From: JAENVT01 sp963773085
GTDB lineage: Bacteria > Actinomycetota > Acidimicrobiia > Acidimicrobiales > Ilumatobacteraceae
Length of the DNA stretch: 64,000 nt
Direction: 5' to 3'
Assembly (NCBI GenBank): GCA_963773085.1
Contig: CAVYZS010000002.1
Location: 62,001-126,000 of the forward strand
The position numbers were made by a program, and so were the translations under genes. The notes beneath the pieces were generated by a model. The model searched no databases and was not told where the DNA came from. It saw only the letters and a program-made list of their open reading frames with translations. Positions 34,795 to 43,830 of the stretch are shown piece by piece; the first letter of the stretch is position 1, and every line of letters starts with the position of its first letter.

Positions 34795-34825
34795 TAACCT
34801 CTCGTAGCTCGTTTCATCAAGGAAG
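34795..34825 (+). promoter_or_regulatory. rpmF promoter and shared ribosomal leader
   Basis: TAACCT (34795-34800) is followed by CTCGTAGCTCGTTTCATC and the ribosome-binding AAGGAAG (34819-34825), seven bases... six bases before GTG 34832. The block TANCCTCTCGTAGNTCGTNT is also found before rpsP. Confidence 0.6.
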
Positions 34826-34831
34826 ACTGCT

Positions 34832-35011
34832 GTGGCCGTTCCAAAGAAGAAGAAGTCGAAGATGAAGTCGCGTAGCCATCGCGCTGGCGCTTGGAAGCTG
34901 TCGGCACCGTCGCGCAGCGTGTGCCCGCGCTGTGCCGCCGCCAAGTTGCCACACACCGTGTGCCCGGCCTGCGGTTGGTACAAGGACCGCGTCGCCATCG
35001 ACGTCGGCTGA
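34832..35011 (+). CDS. rpmF: 50S ribosomal protein L32
   Basis: A 59-aa ribosomal protein starting GTG: MAVPKKKKSKMKSRSHRAG, then WKLSAP and the zinc pairs CPRC and CPAC (residues 31-34 and 44-47). All four zinc Cys are present, so this is the Cys+ form. It follows DUF177 and precedes plsX by 14 bases, the standard order. Confidence 0.96.
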   Translation: MAVPKKKKSKMKSRSHRAGAWKLSAPSRSVCPRCAAAKLPHTVCPACGWYKDRVAIDVG

Positions 35012-35025
35012 TCAACACCTTCTCG

Positions 35026-35997
35026 ATGTTGCCGATCGCCGTTGATGCGATGGGCGGTGATCGGGCTCCGGCTGAGATCCTCGCCGGTGCTCACGCTGCA
35101 GCTGCCCTGGGTATTCCTGTCGTTCTCGTCGGGCCGGCCGATCTCGAGGGTTGCGGTGATCTCAGCCTGATTGTCGCCTCCGAGGTCATCTCCATGGACG
35201 ATGACGCCGCCAAGGGCGTGCGTCGCAAGAAGGATTCGACGCTGGTGCGCGCCGCCGAGGCGGTGCGCGACGGAAAGGCATCGGCCATGGTCTCAGCCGG
35301 CAACACCGGCGCGACCATGGCGTCGGCGCTGCTGCGAATGGGCCGGATCAAGGGCGTCAATCGCCCGGCCATCGCCACGCCAATACCGGTGCCGGGGCAC
35401 GCCCCCACCATCTTGCTCGACGCTGGCGCCAACGCCGAGGTGCAGCCCGAATGGTTGGTGCAGTTCGGTCAGATGGGCTCGGTGTACGCCCATGAACGCT
35501 TTGGGATCGATCGTCCGACGGTCGGTCTGCTCTCCATCGGCGAGGAGCCTGGCAAGGGCGACTCGTTGCGCAAGGAAGCGTTCGAGCTGTTGTCGCATGC
35601 GCCGGGCATCCATTTCATCGGCAATGTCGAGGGTCGCGATGTAATGAAGAAGACCGCCGACGTGGTCGTCACCGACGGCTTCACCGGCAACGTCGTGCTG
35701 AAGGCTCTGGAAGGCGGCATGCGGGTCATCCTGACGGCGCTCCTCGAGGCCTTTGCCTCCGAGGAGCATTACAAGCCGCATGCCGATGCATTGCTGCCTG
35801 CCCTACTTCCGTTGTACGCCCAGGTCAGTCCTGATACCTACGGAGGCGCTATGTTGCTCGGCGTCGAAGGGGTGTGCATCATCAGCCACGGCTCATCGGG
35901 CTCTCAAGCCGTGCTCAATGCCATCAAGCTTGCCCACGAGATGGTCGAACACCATCTGGTCGACGAGATCCGCGCCGCGGTTGCGCTCCATGACTAG
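35026..35997 (+). CDS. plsX: phosphate acyltransferase PlsX
   Basis: A 323-aa enzyme making acyl-phosphate from acyl-ACP for phospholipid synthesis. Conserved stretches: IAVDAMGGDRAPAEIL at the N-terminus, SAMVSAGNTGATMA, ILLDAGANAEVQPEWL, GLLSIGEEPGKGDSL, FIGNVEGRDV, VVVTDGFTGNVVLK and CIISHGSSGSQAV. ATG 35026 gives the normal N-terminus. acpP follows 76 bases later, so acyl-carrier supply and use are linked. Confidence 0.95.
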   Translation: MLPIAVDAMGGDRAPAEILAGAHAAAALGIPVVLVGPADLEGCGDLSLIVASEVISMDDDAAKGVRRKKDSTLVRAAEAVRDGKASAMVSAGNTGATMASALLRMGRIKGVNRPAIATPIPVPGHAPTILLDAGANAEVQPEWLVQFGQMGSVYAHERFGIDRPTVGLLSIGEEPGKGDSLRKEAFELLSHAPGIHFIGNVEGRDVMKKTADVVVTDGFTGNVVLKALEGGMRVILTALLEAFASEEHYKPHADALLPALLPLYAQVSPDTYGGAMLLGVEGVCIISHGSSGSQAVLNAIKLAHEMVEHHLVDEIRAAVALHD

Positions 35998-36060
35998 GCC
36001 GAGGTTGGCTCACCCGGTCCTGGTCGAGGCGCTAGGCTCCTGCGCTGCTGACACCACCTG

Positions 36061-36065
36061 AGGAG
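36061..36065 (+). promoter_or_regulatory. AGGAG ribosome-binding site of acpP
   Basis: AGGAG lies eight bases before TTG 36074. An in-frame GTG at 36065 overlaps the AGGAG itself, so the TTG is the better start. Confidence 0.6.
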
Positions 36066-36073
36066 TGTTTATC

Positions 36074-36370
36074 TTGCCTGCCGAGTCTGACGTCGAGCAC
36101 GGTCCGCTCGACCGTAACGCCGTGTTCGAGATCGTCCGCGCCAACCTTGCCGACATTCTCGAAATCGAGCCGTCCACCATCACCGAGGGGCAGTCGTTCG
36201 TCGACGACCTCGATGCCGATTCGCTCGCTCTGATCGAGTTGGTCGAAGCGCTGGAGGAGGACCTCAGCGAGCGTTCGGTGGGTTTTCGGATCGAAGACGA
36301 GGATCTCGTCGATCTGAAGACCGTACGCGACGCAGTCGACTACGTCTACGACCGCGTTCAGGAAGCGTGA
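36074..36370 (+). CDS. acpP: acyl carrier protein
   Basis: A 98-aa acidic carrier protein. Ser50 in DDLDADSLALIELVEAL is the phosphopantetheine attachment site. The N-terminal extension (about 12 residues) and length are slightly longer than the usual 80 aa. TTG start with a good AGGAG. The stop overlaps the rnc GTG (GTGA). Probably the housekeeping fatty-acid-synthesis ACP, given plsX beside it. Confidence 0.93.
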   Translation: MPAESDVEHGPLDRNAVFEIVRANLADILEIEPSTITEGQSFVDDLDADSLALIELVEALEEDLSERSVGFRIEDEDLVDLKTVRDAVDYVYDRVQEA

Positions 36371-37071
36371 GTTCAACCGACATCTCTGCGGGCCTCGGAT
36401 CGCTCAGTCGGAGGCTCGGATACGACTTCATCGATCAGGCACTGCTTCAACGGGCGCTGGCCCACCGGTCGTGGTGCGCCGAGGTGGGAGGTCAACCTTC
36501 CAACGAGCGCCTCGAATTCCTCGGTGACGCAGTGCTTGGTTGGGTCGTTGCCGAAATCGCCTATCGACGGCATGGCGATCTTGCCGAAGGCAAGTTGACC
36601 GATCTTCGCAAGAGTGTGGTCAACGCCACTGCGTTGGCGGAGGTTGCCGTGGCGATCGGTCTCGGTGACTGGCTGCTGCTCGGCAAGGGTGAGGACGCGG
36701 CCGGTGGCCGACAGAAACCGTCGATCCTGTCCGACGCCTTCGAGGCGGTGCTCGGCGCCGTCTACCTCGATGGCGGAGTCGAGGCCGCCAAGGCGCTCGT
36801 CGCTCGGCTGTTCAGTGACCGTCTCGAGGTGGCAGCTGGCCAACTCGACCGGTTGGACCACAAAACCGTGCTGCAAGAGCTCACCGCCCGGCTCTACGAC
36901 ACGGCGCCCGTCTACCTGCTGACCGAGTCCGGTCCCGACCATTCCAAGACCTTCAAGGCGACGGTGCTCGTCGCCGGAACCGCTCGCGGCTCCGGCGAGG
37001 GGAAGTCGAAGAAGTTGGCCGAACAGCAGGCCGCCTCCGAGGCCTACGACGCGCTCGTCACCCTCGAATAG
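36367..37071 (+). CDS. rnc: ribonuclease III
   Basis: A 234-aa double-strand RNA endonuclease that processes rRNA precursors. The signature NERLEFLGDAVLGWVVAE lies near residues 43-60, and the acidic site continues in LSDAFEAVLGAVYLDGG (with Asp/Glu ligands). The C-terminal dsRBD is TVLQELTARLYDTAPVYLL ... KKLAEQQAASEAYDAL. Coupled to acpP and six bases ahead of mutM. Confidence 0.96.
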   Translation: MSSTDISAGLGSLSRRLGYDFIDQALLQRALAHRSWCAEVGGQPSNERLEFLGDAVLGWVVAEIAYRRHGDLAEGKLTDLRKSVVNATALAEVAVAIGLGDWLLLGKGEDAAGGRQKPSILSDAFEAVLGAVYLDGGVEAAKALVARLFSDRLEVAAGQLDRLDHKTVLQELTARLYDTAPVYLLTESGPDHSKTFKATVLVAGTARGSGEGKSKKLAEQQAASEAYDALVTLE

Positions 37072-37077
37072 CCAGCC

Positions 37078-37920
37078 GTGCCCGAACTTCCCGAGGTCGA
37101 GACCGTCCGTCGCGGAATGGTTTCCTTCGTCGTCGGACGACGTATCGATCGGGTCGAGGTCGGCCGAGAGCGAACCGTGCGGCGCACCTCTCGCCAGGCG
37201 TTGATCGACGGCCTCACCGGTGCAACCGTCACCTCGATCGGGCGCCGCGGCAAGTACATCGTCTGCTCGCTCGACACCGGAGACGCGCTGATGATCCATC
37301 TTCGGATGAGTGGGCGGGTGCTGGTCAGCGAGTCCGGATCGTCACGGCCGGATCACACTCACGTCGTCCTCCATCTCGCCGGCGCCCCGGCGCGGGAGTT
37401 GTGGTTCGTCGATCCGCGCACCTTCGGCGAGATGGTGGTGTTCGATCCCGATCATGTTGATGTCGAGTTGCCCGAACTCGCCCGGCTCGGGCTCGATCCG
37501 ATCACTGACGGGCTGACCGTCATCCAACTCGGGTCCATTCTGCGTAGTCGGGCCCGGCAGCTCAAGCCGCTCCTGCTCGACCAGCATGTGATCGCCGGGA
37601 TCGGCAACATCTATTGCGACGAGATCCTTCACCGGGCGCGTTTGCGTCCCGATCGCTTGGCCAACACCTTGAAGCCGGCAGATGTGCGTCGCTTGCACGA
37701 TGCGATTCACTCGATTCTGTCGTCTGCGATCGAGGCCGGGGGCAGCACATTGTCGGACACCCAGTACGTCGATGTCATGGGCGATGGGGGCAGCTTCCAG
37801 CTCGACCATCGGGTCTATGACCGAGCCGGTCAACGCTGCCTCACGTGTAACCGGGCGACGATCGTGAGGGTCGTGTCCGGCGGTCGTTCGACCTGCTTCT
37901 GCCCCCGCTGCCAGCGGTGA
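37078..37920 (+). CDS. mutM: formamidopyrimidine-DNA glycosylase
   Basis: A 280-aa repair glycosylase/AP lyase removing 8-oxoguanine. GTG-CCC gives MPELPEVETVRRGM, so Pro2 is the Schiff-base nucleophile after Met removal, with Glu3. Other motifs: RRGKYIVCSL (Lys), MIHLRMSGRVLV, DQHVIAGIGNIYCDEILHRA and the C-terminal zinc finger CLTCNRATIVRV ... CFCPRC. The next normal neighbour, smc, is displaced by 1.3 kb. Confidence 0.96.
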   Translation: MPELPEVETVRRGMVSFVVGRRIDRVEVGRERTVRRTSRQALIDGLTGATVTSIGRRGKYIVCSLDTGDALMIHLRMSGRVLVSESGSSRPDHTHVVLHLAGAPARELWFVDPRTFGEMVVFDPDHVDVELPELARLGLDPITDGLTVIQLGSILRSRARQLKPLLLDQHVIAGIGNIYCDEILHRARLRPDRLANTLKPADVRRLHDAIHSILSSAIEAGGSTLSDTQYVDVMGDGGSFQLDHRVYDRAGQRCLTCNRATIVRVVSGGRSTCFCPRCQR

Positions 37921-37934
37921 TCCCGCCCGCGAAA

Positions 37935-37964
37935 CCGCTCCAATCCGCTCCAATCCGCTCCAAT
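37935..37964. repeat. 10-bp tandem repeat, three copies
   Basis: CCGCTCCAAT occurs three times without a break just after the mutM stop and just before the first inverted-repeat element. It may be a slippage product. Confidence 0.85.
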
Positions 37965-37965
37965 C

Positions 37966-38026
37966 CGATCTGGGCGCCAGCCTTTTGACTGACCAGGAGG
38001 TTTAGTCGAGCGTGGCACCCAGATCG
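37966..38026. repeat. inverted-repeat element, copy A
   Basis: Left arm CGATCTGGGCGCCA (37966-37979) and right arm TGGCACCCAGATCG (38013-38026) are inverted with one mismatch. The interior contains TGACCAGGAGGTTTAG, also present in copy C. It can fold into a long hairpin and sits between mutM and the decayed nuclease gene. Confidence 0.75.
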
Positions 38027-38065
38027 AACGTCACGTGACCCGGTTTCCGCTTCGGGAAGTCCGTT

Positions 38066-38960
38066 GTGCATCGGTGGGGCGTGGACCTGCAACGCGTCGA
38101 CCGCTATGCGAGGGGACACCGAGGCCTGCTTTCCTTCGAGAAGTCGGGCTTGACCCGGGCGGAGTGGAACGCGGTCATTGCTCGCGGTGAAGTAGAGCTG
38201 AGACATCGAAACGTCGTCAGACTTTACGGAGCTCGGACGACGATGGAGATGAGGATCGAGGCTGCCGTCCTCGCCGCTGGACCCGGCGGTCGAGCGGCCT
38301 GCTGAGGATCCGATCGATGTCATCTTGCCCGGGCGTGAACGGCGCGCTCGGCTATCAGACGTCGTCGTCCACCGCCCTCGCGACTTGCGTCAACTTCGCC
38401 CGGTCTGGCGCCTCGGAGTGGCAGCTACCGACCCACTGCGTACCCTCGTCGATCTGGGTGCGGTCGACCCTGATGGGGTCGACGCCGCGCTCGTGAGGTT
38501 TGTGGTCGACGGATTCGTCACACCACGGTCAGTGCGAGCAGCCCTGGTTCGTCATTCGCAACGTGGTCGACATGGCATAGTGGCGCTGCGTGCGGCGCTG
38601 GATCGTTGGGCACTGGACGACAAACCGGCCGACAGCGATCTCGAAGCGATGATGGGTGAGATCCTGCTGACATTCGGGCTGCCGAGCGCCGAATTTCATG
38701 CCGTTGTCGGCGGCTACGAGGTCGACTTCTGGATCATCGGCAGCTCAGTGATCATCGAGTGTGACGGGTGGAGTGCCCATGGCGCCGACCACGATCAGTT
38801 CGAGTTCGATCGCCTCCGCGATGCCGAGCTGCTCGCCAAGGGCATCATCACGCTTCGAGTCACGTGGCGACAACTGGTCAGGACGCCACGCGCCGTAGCT
38901 GGTCGCATCCGTGCGACTCTCGCTCAGTGGTCACCCGACGTGCTCGCGACCGGCGCCTGA
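38066..38960 (+). pseudogene. AbiEi-like / DUF559 endonuclease-like protein, interrupted
   Basis: The 5' part (VDLQRVDRYARGHRGLLSFE, LTRAEWNAVIARGEVELRH) resembles the AbiEi-type winged helix. The 3' part ends in a DUF559/Vsr-like PD-(D/E)xK fold: DLEAMMGEILLTFGLP, YEVDFWIIGSSVIIECDGW, then HGADHDQFEFDR. Between them, after AAVLAAGPG, the frame changes and directly continues VERPAEDPIDVILPG. Family members carry about 12 more residues here, so a deletion of roughly 38 bp explains both the gap and the frame change. I regard this as a real lesion rather than a read error. Related genes are numerous in actinobacteria and may be selfish or defence elements. Confidence 0.7.
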
Positions 38961-38973
38961 GTAGCGCCGTTCC

Positions 38974-39035
38974 CGATCTGGGCGCCAAGGTTGCGCTGTG
39001 AACCTGGTGGGCGCGGTCGACTGGCACCCAGATCG
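38974..39035. repeat. inverted-repeat element, copy B
   Basis: CGATCTGGGCGCCA (38974-38987) and TGGCACCCAGATCG (39022-39035) are the same arms as copy A, followed by the same AACG. The interior differs from A and C. It starts 13 bases after the nuclease stop codon. Confidence 0.75.
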
Positions 39036-39058
39036 AACGATGCACGCGCCACCGTTTG

Positions 39059-39117
39059 GACCTGGGCGCCAGTCTCTCGATTGACCAGGAGGTTTAGCGA
39101 GTGTGGCGCCCAGATCG
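39059..39117. repeat. inverted-repeat element, copy C
   Basis: CCTGGGCGCCA (39061-39071) pairs with TGGCGCCCAG (39103-39112), and the interior TTGACCAGGAGGTTTAG (39080-39096) repeats that of copy A. The remaining bases to 39195 are G-rich spacer in front of smc, with TAGGGT at 39180 as a possible -10 element ten bases before its GTG. Confidence 0.7.
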
Positions 39118-39195
39118 GATCAGACAGATCGGGGTCGAGGGTGATTCGGGGGGTTCTTGGGTCGGTGATGTGCTGCGGCTAGGGTCGCGGGCGCC

Positions 39196-42100
39196 GTGTT
39201 CTTGAAGTCGCTGACCCTCAAAGGATTCAAGTCGTTCGCCGACGCCACCACCCTCCAGCTCGAGCCTGGGGTCACAGTGGTGGTCGGGCCCAACGGGTCC
39301 GGTAAGTCCAATGTCGTCGACGCCATCGCCTGGGTGCTCGGCGCACAGGCCCCGAGCGCAGTGCGTAGCCAGAAGATGGACGACGTCATCTTCGCGGGGA
39401 CCGCCACACGCCCAGCGCTGGGTCGCGCCGAGGTGACCTTGACCATTGACAACTCCGCCGGTTTGCTGCCGATCGAGTTCACCGAGGTCACCGTGGCGCG
39501 CATCTTGTTCCGAACCGGGGAGAGCGAATACTCGATCAACGGCGTCACCTGTCGACTACTCGACGTGCAGGAACTGCTCAGCGACGCGGGTGTCGGCCGA
39601 CAACAGCATGTGATCGTCAGCCAGGGGCAGATCGATTCAGTGCTGAACGCCCGACCCGAGGAACGCCGGTCGATCATCGAAGAGGCCGCCGGGGTGCTGA
39701 AGTTTCGTCGCCGCAAGGAGCGGGCCGAGCGTCGGCTCGACGCCACCGAGGCCAGCTTGTTGCGCGTCCAGGATCTGCTGCGCGAGGTACGCCGTCAGCT
39801 GCGGCCGTTGGAACGTCAGGCCGACGCAGCGCGTCGACATGGGGATCTGGTTGCCGAGCTGAGCGCGCTGCAGATCTTCCTTCGCGGCAGGGAGATCGCC
39901 GCTCAGCGCACCCGTCTTTCGGCTCTCGCTGCAGAGAACGTCACGCTGCATGCCACCGAGCAGCAGACCCGCGCCGAGTTGGCGGCCCTCGACACCGCCG
40001 TGATGGCTGCCGAGGCCGAGCTCACGGCGCGGGGCGACCTCGATCTGTCCGACGAGATGGTCCGGGTGGAACAACTGCGCGAGCGCGCCCGGGGTGTCGC
40101 CGCAGTACTCGTCGAGCGGCGCCGTTCGATGGAACGCGACCGCGGGCAGCTGATGGATTCCGGCGTGTTCGCCAGCCTCGAGGCCGATGCCAACAATCTG
40201 CGTGTCGAATCGCAGCGAGTCGCCGAGGACCTCGACCAACTCGGGCCCGAAGCCGAACGATTGGCAGCGGAGGAGGAGGAGTTCGGTGAAGATCGCCGAC
40301 AGGGGCTGTCCGCCATCGACGACGTGGTGGTCAGCAGTTCGGCGGCCAGCGCTGCGGCGGAAGTTCGTGGCGAACTTCGCTCGTTGCGCAGTGGCGCCGA
40401 CCGGGCCGAGACGGAGATGCAACGCCTGCGTACCCGTCTGACACTGCTGAGCGAACGAATCGAGCGGCTCGACGCTGATGCCGAGCGATTCCGTCTCGAC
40501 TGCGAGCAGGCACAGACGATCGAAGCCGGATTGGTGGCCGACCTCGAGGCTGCCGAGACTCGACGTATCGCCGCCGAGAGAACCTTCGAGGCCGCGACGG
40601 CAGCCCGCCAAGCGGCGGCTGACGACTCGTCGCGGTGGGGCGCCCGCGCCGAGGCCCTTCACCTTGCCCTCGAGAGCGCCCGCGCCCGCGCTGGTGCCGA
40701 ACACCTTGCCGGGGTCGAGGACGTGCTCGGCACATTGCTCGATCTGATCGATATCGACACTGGGTGGGAAGCTGCTGTCGAGGCTGCACTCGGCGAAGCG
40801 TTGGAGGCGGTCGTGGTCGCCTCGCCACGCGCCGGACGGCGAGCCCTTGACTCGCTGCACGCCTCCAACCTGCACGGCGCCGTCATCGCGCTCGGTGCCG
40901 CCCGCGGGGCCACACCTGTGCCGCTGGCGGACGGCGTCGCAGTGCGACCTCACGTACGCAGCAGCCAGACGGGCGTGACCGAATTACTGGATGCCATCAT
41001 CGGTACAGCCGTCCGAGTTTCGACCTGGGCAGACGCGATTGACATCGCCATTGCCAATCCGCAGGCTGTCGTGGTCACCGATAACGGCGACCGCTTCGGC
41101 CCTTCGGGCTGGCGCGTCGGAGTTGCCGGTGGTGGGGCCACCGCGTCGGCGTTGGAGGAGGCCCAAGAACGTCTCGGGATCGCCACGACTGAACTCGAAG
41201 CACGCAGCCGCGCCGAGCAGGCCGGACGCGCCGAGTTACTCGAGGCGAGGCGACGCGAGGCGGACCTCAGCCGTCAGCTGGACACACACGACGCAGGGTT
41301 CTCGGCCAGTTCCGATGCGCTGGCCCGGACGCAAAGCGACCGACGCGAGGCGCAGACAGAGCTCGAAACCCTCGACCATACGGTTGTCGAGGCCAGTGAA
41401 CGCCTCAACCGTGAGCGAGCGCGGATCGCCGAACTGGACGCCCTCGTGCCCGCCCTGGAAGCCGAGGAGGCCGCGGAGGCCGCGGCGGCCAAAGCCCGCG
41501 GCGAGACCCGCGCCGCGCTCGATGCCCGCGCCGCGCTCCTGGCCAACCGTCGCCAAGATCTCGAGGTCCGCAACGCCGGGTTGCACGAACGCCACCAGTT
41601 CCTGGAACGGCGACTGCAGGAGACAGAGCGGCGGCTGGAGGTCGATGTCGAGGCGCGCGCCCAGGCCGGGCAGCGGCGCGTCGAGGTTGAGCAGGCCCTC
41701 GCGGCAATCGACAGTCTCTCGGCACTGGTCGATCGCCACCGCGTCGTCGTCGAGGGGCGCCACAACGAACTGTTGGAGATCCGCCGCAAACAGAGCGACG
41801 AGGTCCGCGGGATAGCCCAGCGCCTGGATGACGTGCGCCGCCGACGTAGCGCCGCGGAGAAGGCCCTCGACGAGAACCGCGAGCGATCGCGTCGCGTCGA
41901 GATCGAGGAGGCCGAGGTGCGCATGCGTCTGGAGGGCGTCGTCGAAGCCCTGCGCCGCGACCACGACCTCGAACCCTCTACTGCCGAGGCCGCTGAGCTG
42001 CCACCCCTTCCCGAAGGCATCGGCGCCAGTGCCCGCGTACGGGAGTTGGAGCGCGAGCTGCGTCTGATGGGCCCGATCAACCCCTTGGCGCTCGAGGAAT

Positions 42101-42669
42101 TCAACGAGCTGCAAGCACGTCACAAGTTCCTGGAAGAGCAGCTGGAAGACGTTCGCACTACACGCCGCGATCTCATGCGGGTGATCAAGGCGGTCGATCT
42201 GGAGATCCAGACTGTGTTCTCGGCGGCTTTCGCCGATGTCAGCATGCATTTCACCCAGCTGTTCAGCATGCTGTTCCCAGGCGGTGTCGGCTCCCTTGTG
42301 CTGACGAACCCGGACGACTTGTTGAACACCGGCATCGAAGTCGAGGCCAAACCGAGCGGCAAGAACGTGAAGAAGCTGTCGCTGCTGTCCGGCGGCGAGC
42401 GATCCCTGACCGCGCTCGCCTACCTCTTCGCCGTGTTCCGCAGCAGACCGTCACCGTTCTACGTGATGGATGAGGTCGAGGCCGCGCTCGACGACGTCAA
42501 CTTGCATCGTTTCCTCGGTCTGATCCATGAATTCCGCGAGGAGGCGCAACTGTTGGTTGTCAGCCACCAGAAGCGGACGATGGAGGCCGGCGACAGCCTG
42601 CTCGGTGTCACCATGCAGCCCGGCGGCTCCTCCAAGGTGGTCACCGAACGGGTGTCGGCCGCGACCTGA
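39196..42669 (+). CDS. smc: chromosome segregation protein SMC
   Basis: A 1157-aa condensin ATPase. Head: LTLKGFKSFADATTLQLEPG, Walker A VVGPNGSGKSNVVDA (residues 31-39), SQKMDDVIFAGT and VSQGQIDSVLNARPEERRS. Two long coiled coils flank a hinge near residues 505-660 (EDVLGTLLDLIDIDTGWEAA, VVTDNGDRFGPSGW). The C-terminal head has LSLLSGGERSLTALAYLF (signature) and FYVMDEVEAALDDVNL (Walker B). GTG 39196. It would work with ScpA/ScpB, which are not in the window. Confidence 0.96.
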   Translation: MFLKSLTLKGFKSFADATTLQLEPGVTVVVGPNGSGKSNVVDAIAWVLGAQAPSAVRSQKMDDVIFAGTATRPALGRAEVTLTIDNSAGLLPIEFTEVTVARILFRTGESEYSINGVTCRLLDVQELLSDAGVGRQQHVIVSQGQIDSVLNARPEERRSIIEEAAGVLKFRRRKERAERRLDATEASLLRVQDLLREVRRQLRPLERQADAARRHGDLVAELSALQIFLRGREIAAQRTRLSALAAENVTLHATEQQTRAELAALDTAVMAAEAELTARGDLDLSDEMVRVEQLRERARGVAAVLVERRRSMERDRGQLMDSGVFASLEADANNLRVESQRVAEDLDQLGPEAERLAAEEEEFGEDRRQGLSAIDDVVVSSSAASAAAEVRGELRSLRSGADRAETEMQRLRTRLTLLSERIERLDADAERFRLDCEQAQTIEAGLVADLEAAETRRIAAERTFEAATAARQAAADDSSRWGARAEALHLALESARARAGAEHLAGVEDVLGTLLDLIDIDTGWEAAVEAALGEALEAVVVASPRAGRRALDSLHASNLHGAVIALGAARGATPVPLADGVAVRPHVRSSQTGVTELLDAIIGTAVRVSTWADAIDIAIANPQAVVVTDNGDRFGPSGWRVGVAGGGATASALEEAQERLGIATTELEARSRAEQAGRAELLEARRREADLSRQLDTHDAGFSASSDALARTQSDRREAQTELETLDHTVVEASERLNRERARIAELDALVPALEAEEAAEAAAAKARGETRAALDARAALLANRRQDLEVRNAGLHERHQFLERRLQETERRLEVDVEARAQAGQRRVEVEQALAAIDSLSALVDRHRVVVEGRHNELLEIRRKQSDEVRGIAQRLDDVRRRRSAAEKALDENRERSRRVEIEEAEVRMRLEGVVEALRRDHDLEPSTAEAAELPPLPEGIGASARVRELERELRLMGPINPLALEEFNELQARHKFLEEQLEDVRTTRRDLMRVIKAVDLEIQTVFSAAFADVSMHFTQLFSMLFPGGVGSLVLTNPDDLLNTGIEVEAKPSGKNVKKLSLLSGGERSLTALAYLFAVFRSRPSPFYVMDEVEAALDDVNLHRFLGLIHEFREEAQLLVVSHQKRTMEAGDSLLGVTMQPGGSSKVVTERVSAAT

Positions 42670-42689
42670 GTGGTCGGCGCGTACTCCAC

Positions 42690-42707
42690 CACCGACTATC
42701 GTCGGTG
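42690..42707. promoter_or_regulatory. palindrome around the pot operon promoter
   Basis: CACCGAC-TATC-GTCGGTG is a perfect 7+7 inverted repeat 21 bases after the smc stop. The sequence TATCGT inside it could be the -10 element of the pot operon, whose GTG start has a GGGGGAG ribosome-binding site at about 42729. It may be an operator or a weak smc terminator. Confidence 0.45.
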
Positions 42708-42747
42708 CAGTTGGCCGCGACGAATAACGGGGGAGTAGCAGCGCATC

Positions 42748-43830
42748 GTGAGTGAAACCGTGGCACTCGGCGCTAGAGACGACGAATCGCGTCGTGCCAC
42801 GCCTGCCATACAGTTGGTCAGGCTGCGCAAGAACTACGGAGACGTCGTCGCCGTCGATGACATCGACCTGGAGATCATCGAGGGTGAGTTCTTCTCGTTG
42901 TTGGGGCCTTCTGGCAGCGGCAAGACCACCGTGTTGCGAATGATCGCCGGGTTCGAGCTACCCACGGGTGGTGCCGTGCTGTTGCAGGGCAACGATGTCA
43001 GCCAACTGGCACCCTACGACCGCGATGTCAACACGGTCTTTCAGGACTATGCGTTGTTCCCGCACATGAGCGTGCTGGAAAACGTCGAGTACGGTCTGAA
43101 GGTCAAGAAGGTGGGCAAGGCCGACCGCCGGCAGCGCGCCGGGGAGATGCTCGAAGCCGTGCGACTGGCGGACTACGGCGAGCGACGACCGAACCAGTTG
43201 AGCGGCGGCCAACGGCAGCGCATCGCCTTGGCCCGAGCTCTGGTCAACCGTCCGAAGGTGCTGTTGCTCGACGAGCCGCTCGGCGCGCTCGATCTGAAAT
43301 TGCGCGAGGAGATGCAGGTCGAGCTGAAATCCATCCAGCGCGACGTGGGTATCACCTTCGTCTTCGTCACACACGATCAGGGCGAAGCGTTGTCGATGAG
43401 CAACCGCATCGCTGTGTTCAACCACGGCCGCGTCGAGCAGGTCGGCACGCCCCGCGAGATCTACGACCACCCAGCGACAGCATTCGTCGCCGGATTCGTC
43501 GGCACGTCCAACGTGCTCACTGCCCAGCGATCGCTGCAGTTGCTCGGCGTCGAGGAACCACACTCCATTCGTCCCGAGCGGCTCCGGATCGTGCAACACG
43601 AGGCCGGCGACAGCGAAATCACCGTTGCAGGGGTCGTCAGCGACATCCAATACCTCGGTGCCGATTGTCGAGTGCGAGTTCAGCTCGACGACGGTACGTC
43701 AATGATCGCCAGCGTGCCCAGCGACGGGCTGGCTGGTGTTGCCATCGGCGGCAGCGTCCGTCTGGCATGGTCGCGCTACGCGGCATTTCCCGTCGCCAAC
43801 ACAGACATCTCCAAAGGGGGAGACTCATGA
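42748..43830 (+). CDS. potA: spermidine/putrescine ABC transporter ATPase
   Basis: A 360-aa import ATPase. Walker A GPSGSGKTTVLRMIAGF (about residue 53), Q-loop VFQDYALFPHMSV, signature LSGGQRQRIALARAL (about 151), Walker B VLLLDEPLGALD, switch VTHDQGEALSM, and a C-terminal TOBE/OB domain (RPERLRIV ... VVSDIQYLGADCRV). This architecture is that of the PotA/FbpC/CysA group; the context of PotD, PotB and PotC proteins decides for polyamine. Stop overlaps potD (ATGA). Confidence 0.9.
   Translation: MSETVALGARDDESRRATPAIQLVRLRKNYGDVVAVDDIDLEIIEGEFFSLLGPSGSGKTTVLRMIAGFELPTGGAVLLQGNDVSQLAPYDRDVNTVFQDYALFPHMSVLENVEYGLKVKKVGKADRRQRAGEMLEAVRLADYGERRPNQLSGGQRQRIALARALVNRPKVLLLDEPLGALDLKLREEMQVELKSIQRDVGITFVFVTHDQGEALSMSNRIAVFNHGRVEQVGTPREIYDHPATAFVAGFVGTSNVLTAQRSLQLLGVEEPHSIRPERLRIVQHEAGDSEITVAGVVSDIQYLGADCRVRVQLDDGTSMIASVPSDGLAGVAIGGSVRLAWSRYAAFPVANTDISKGGDS

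Noticed and set aside
37921..39120. Possible CRISPR array
   Set aside because: The repeats are only three, are palindromic with unequal spacing, and the 10-bp units are directly abutting; no spacers or cas genes exist.
39637..40953. A 438-codon minus-strand open frame
   Set aside because: It is antisense to the smc coiled coil, with no domain or start signal.
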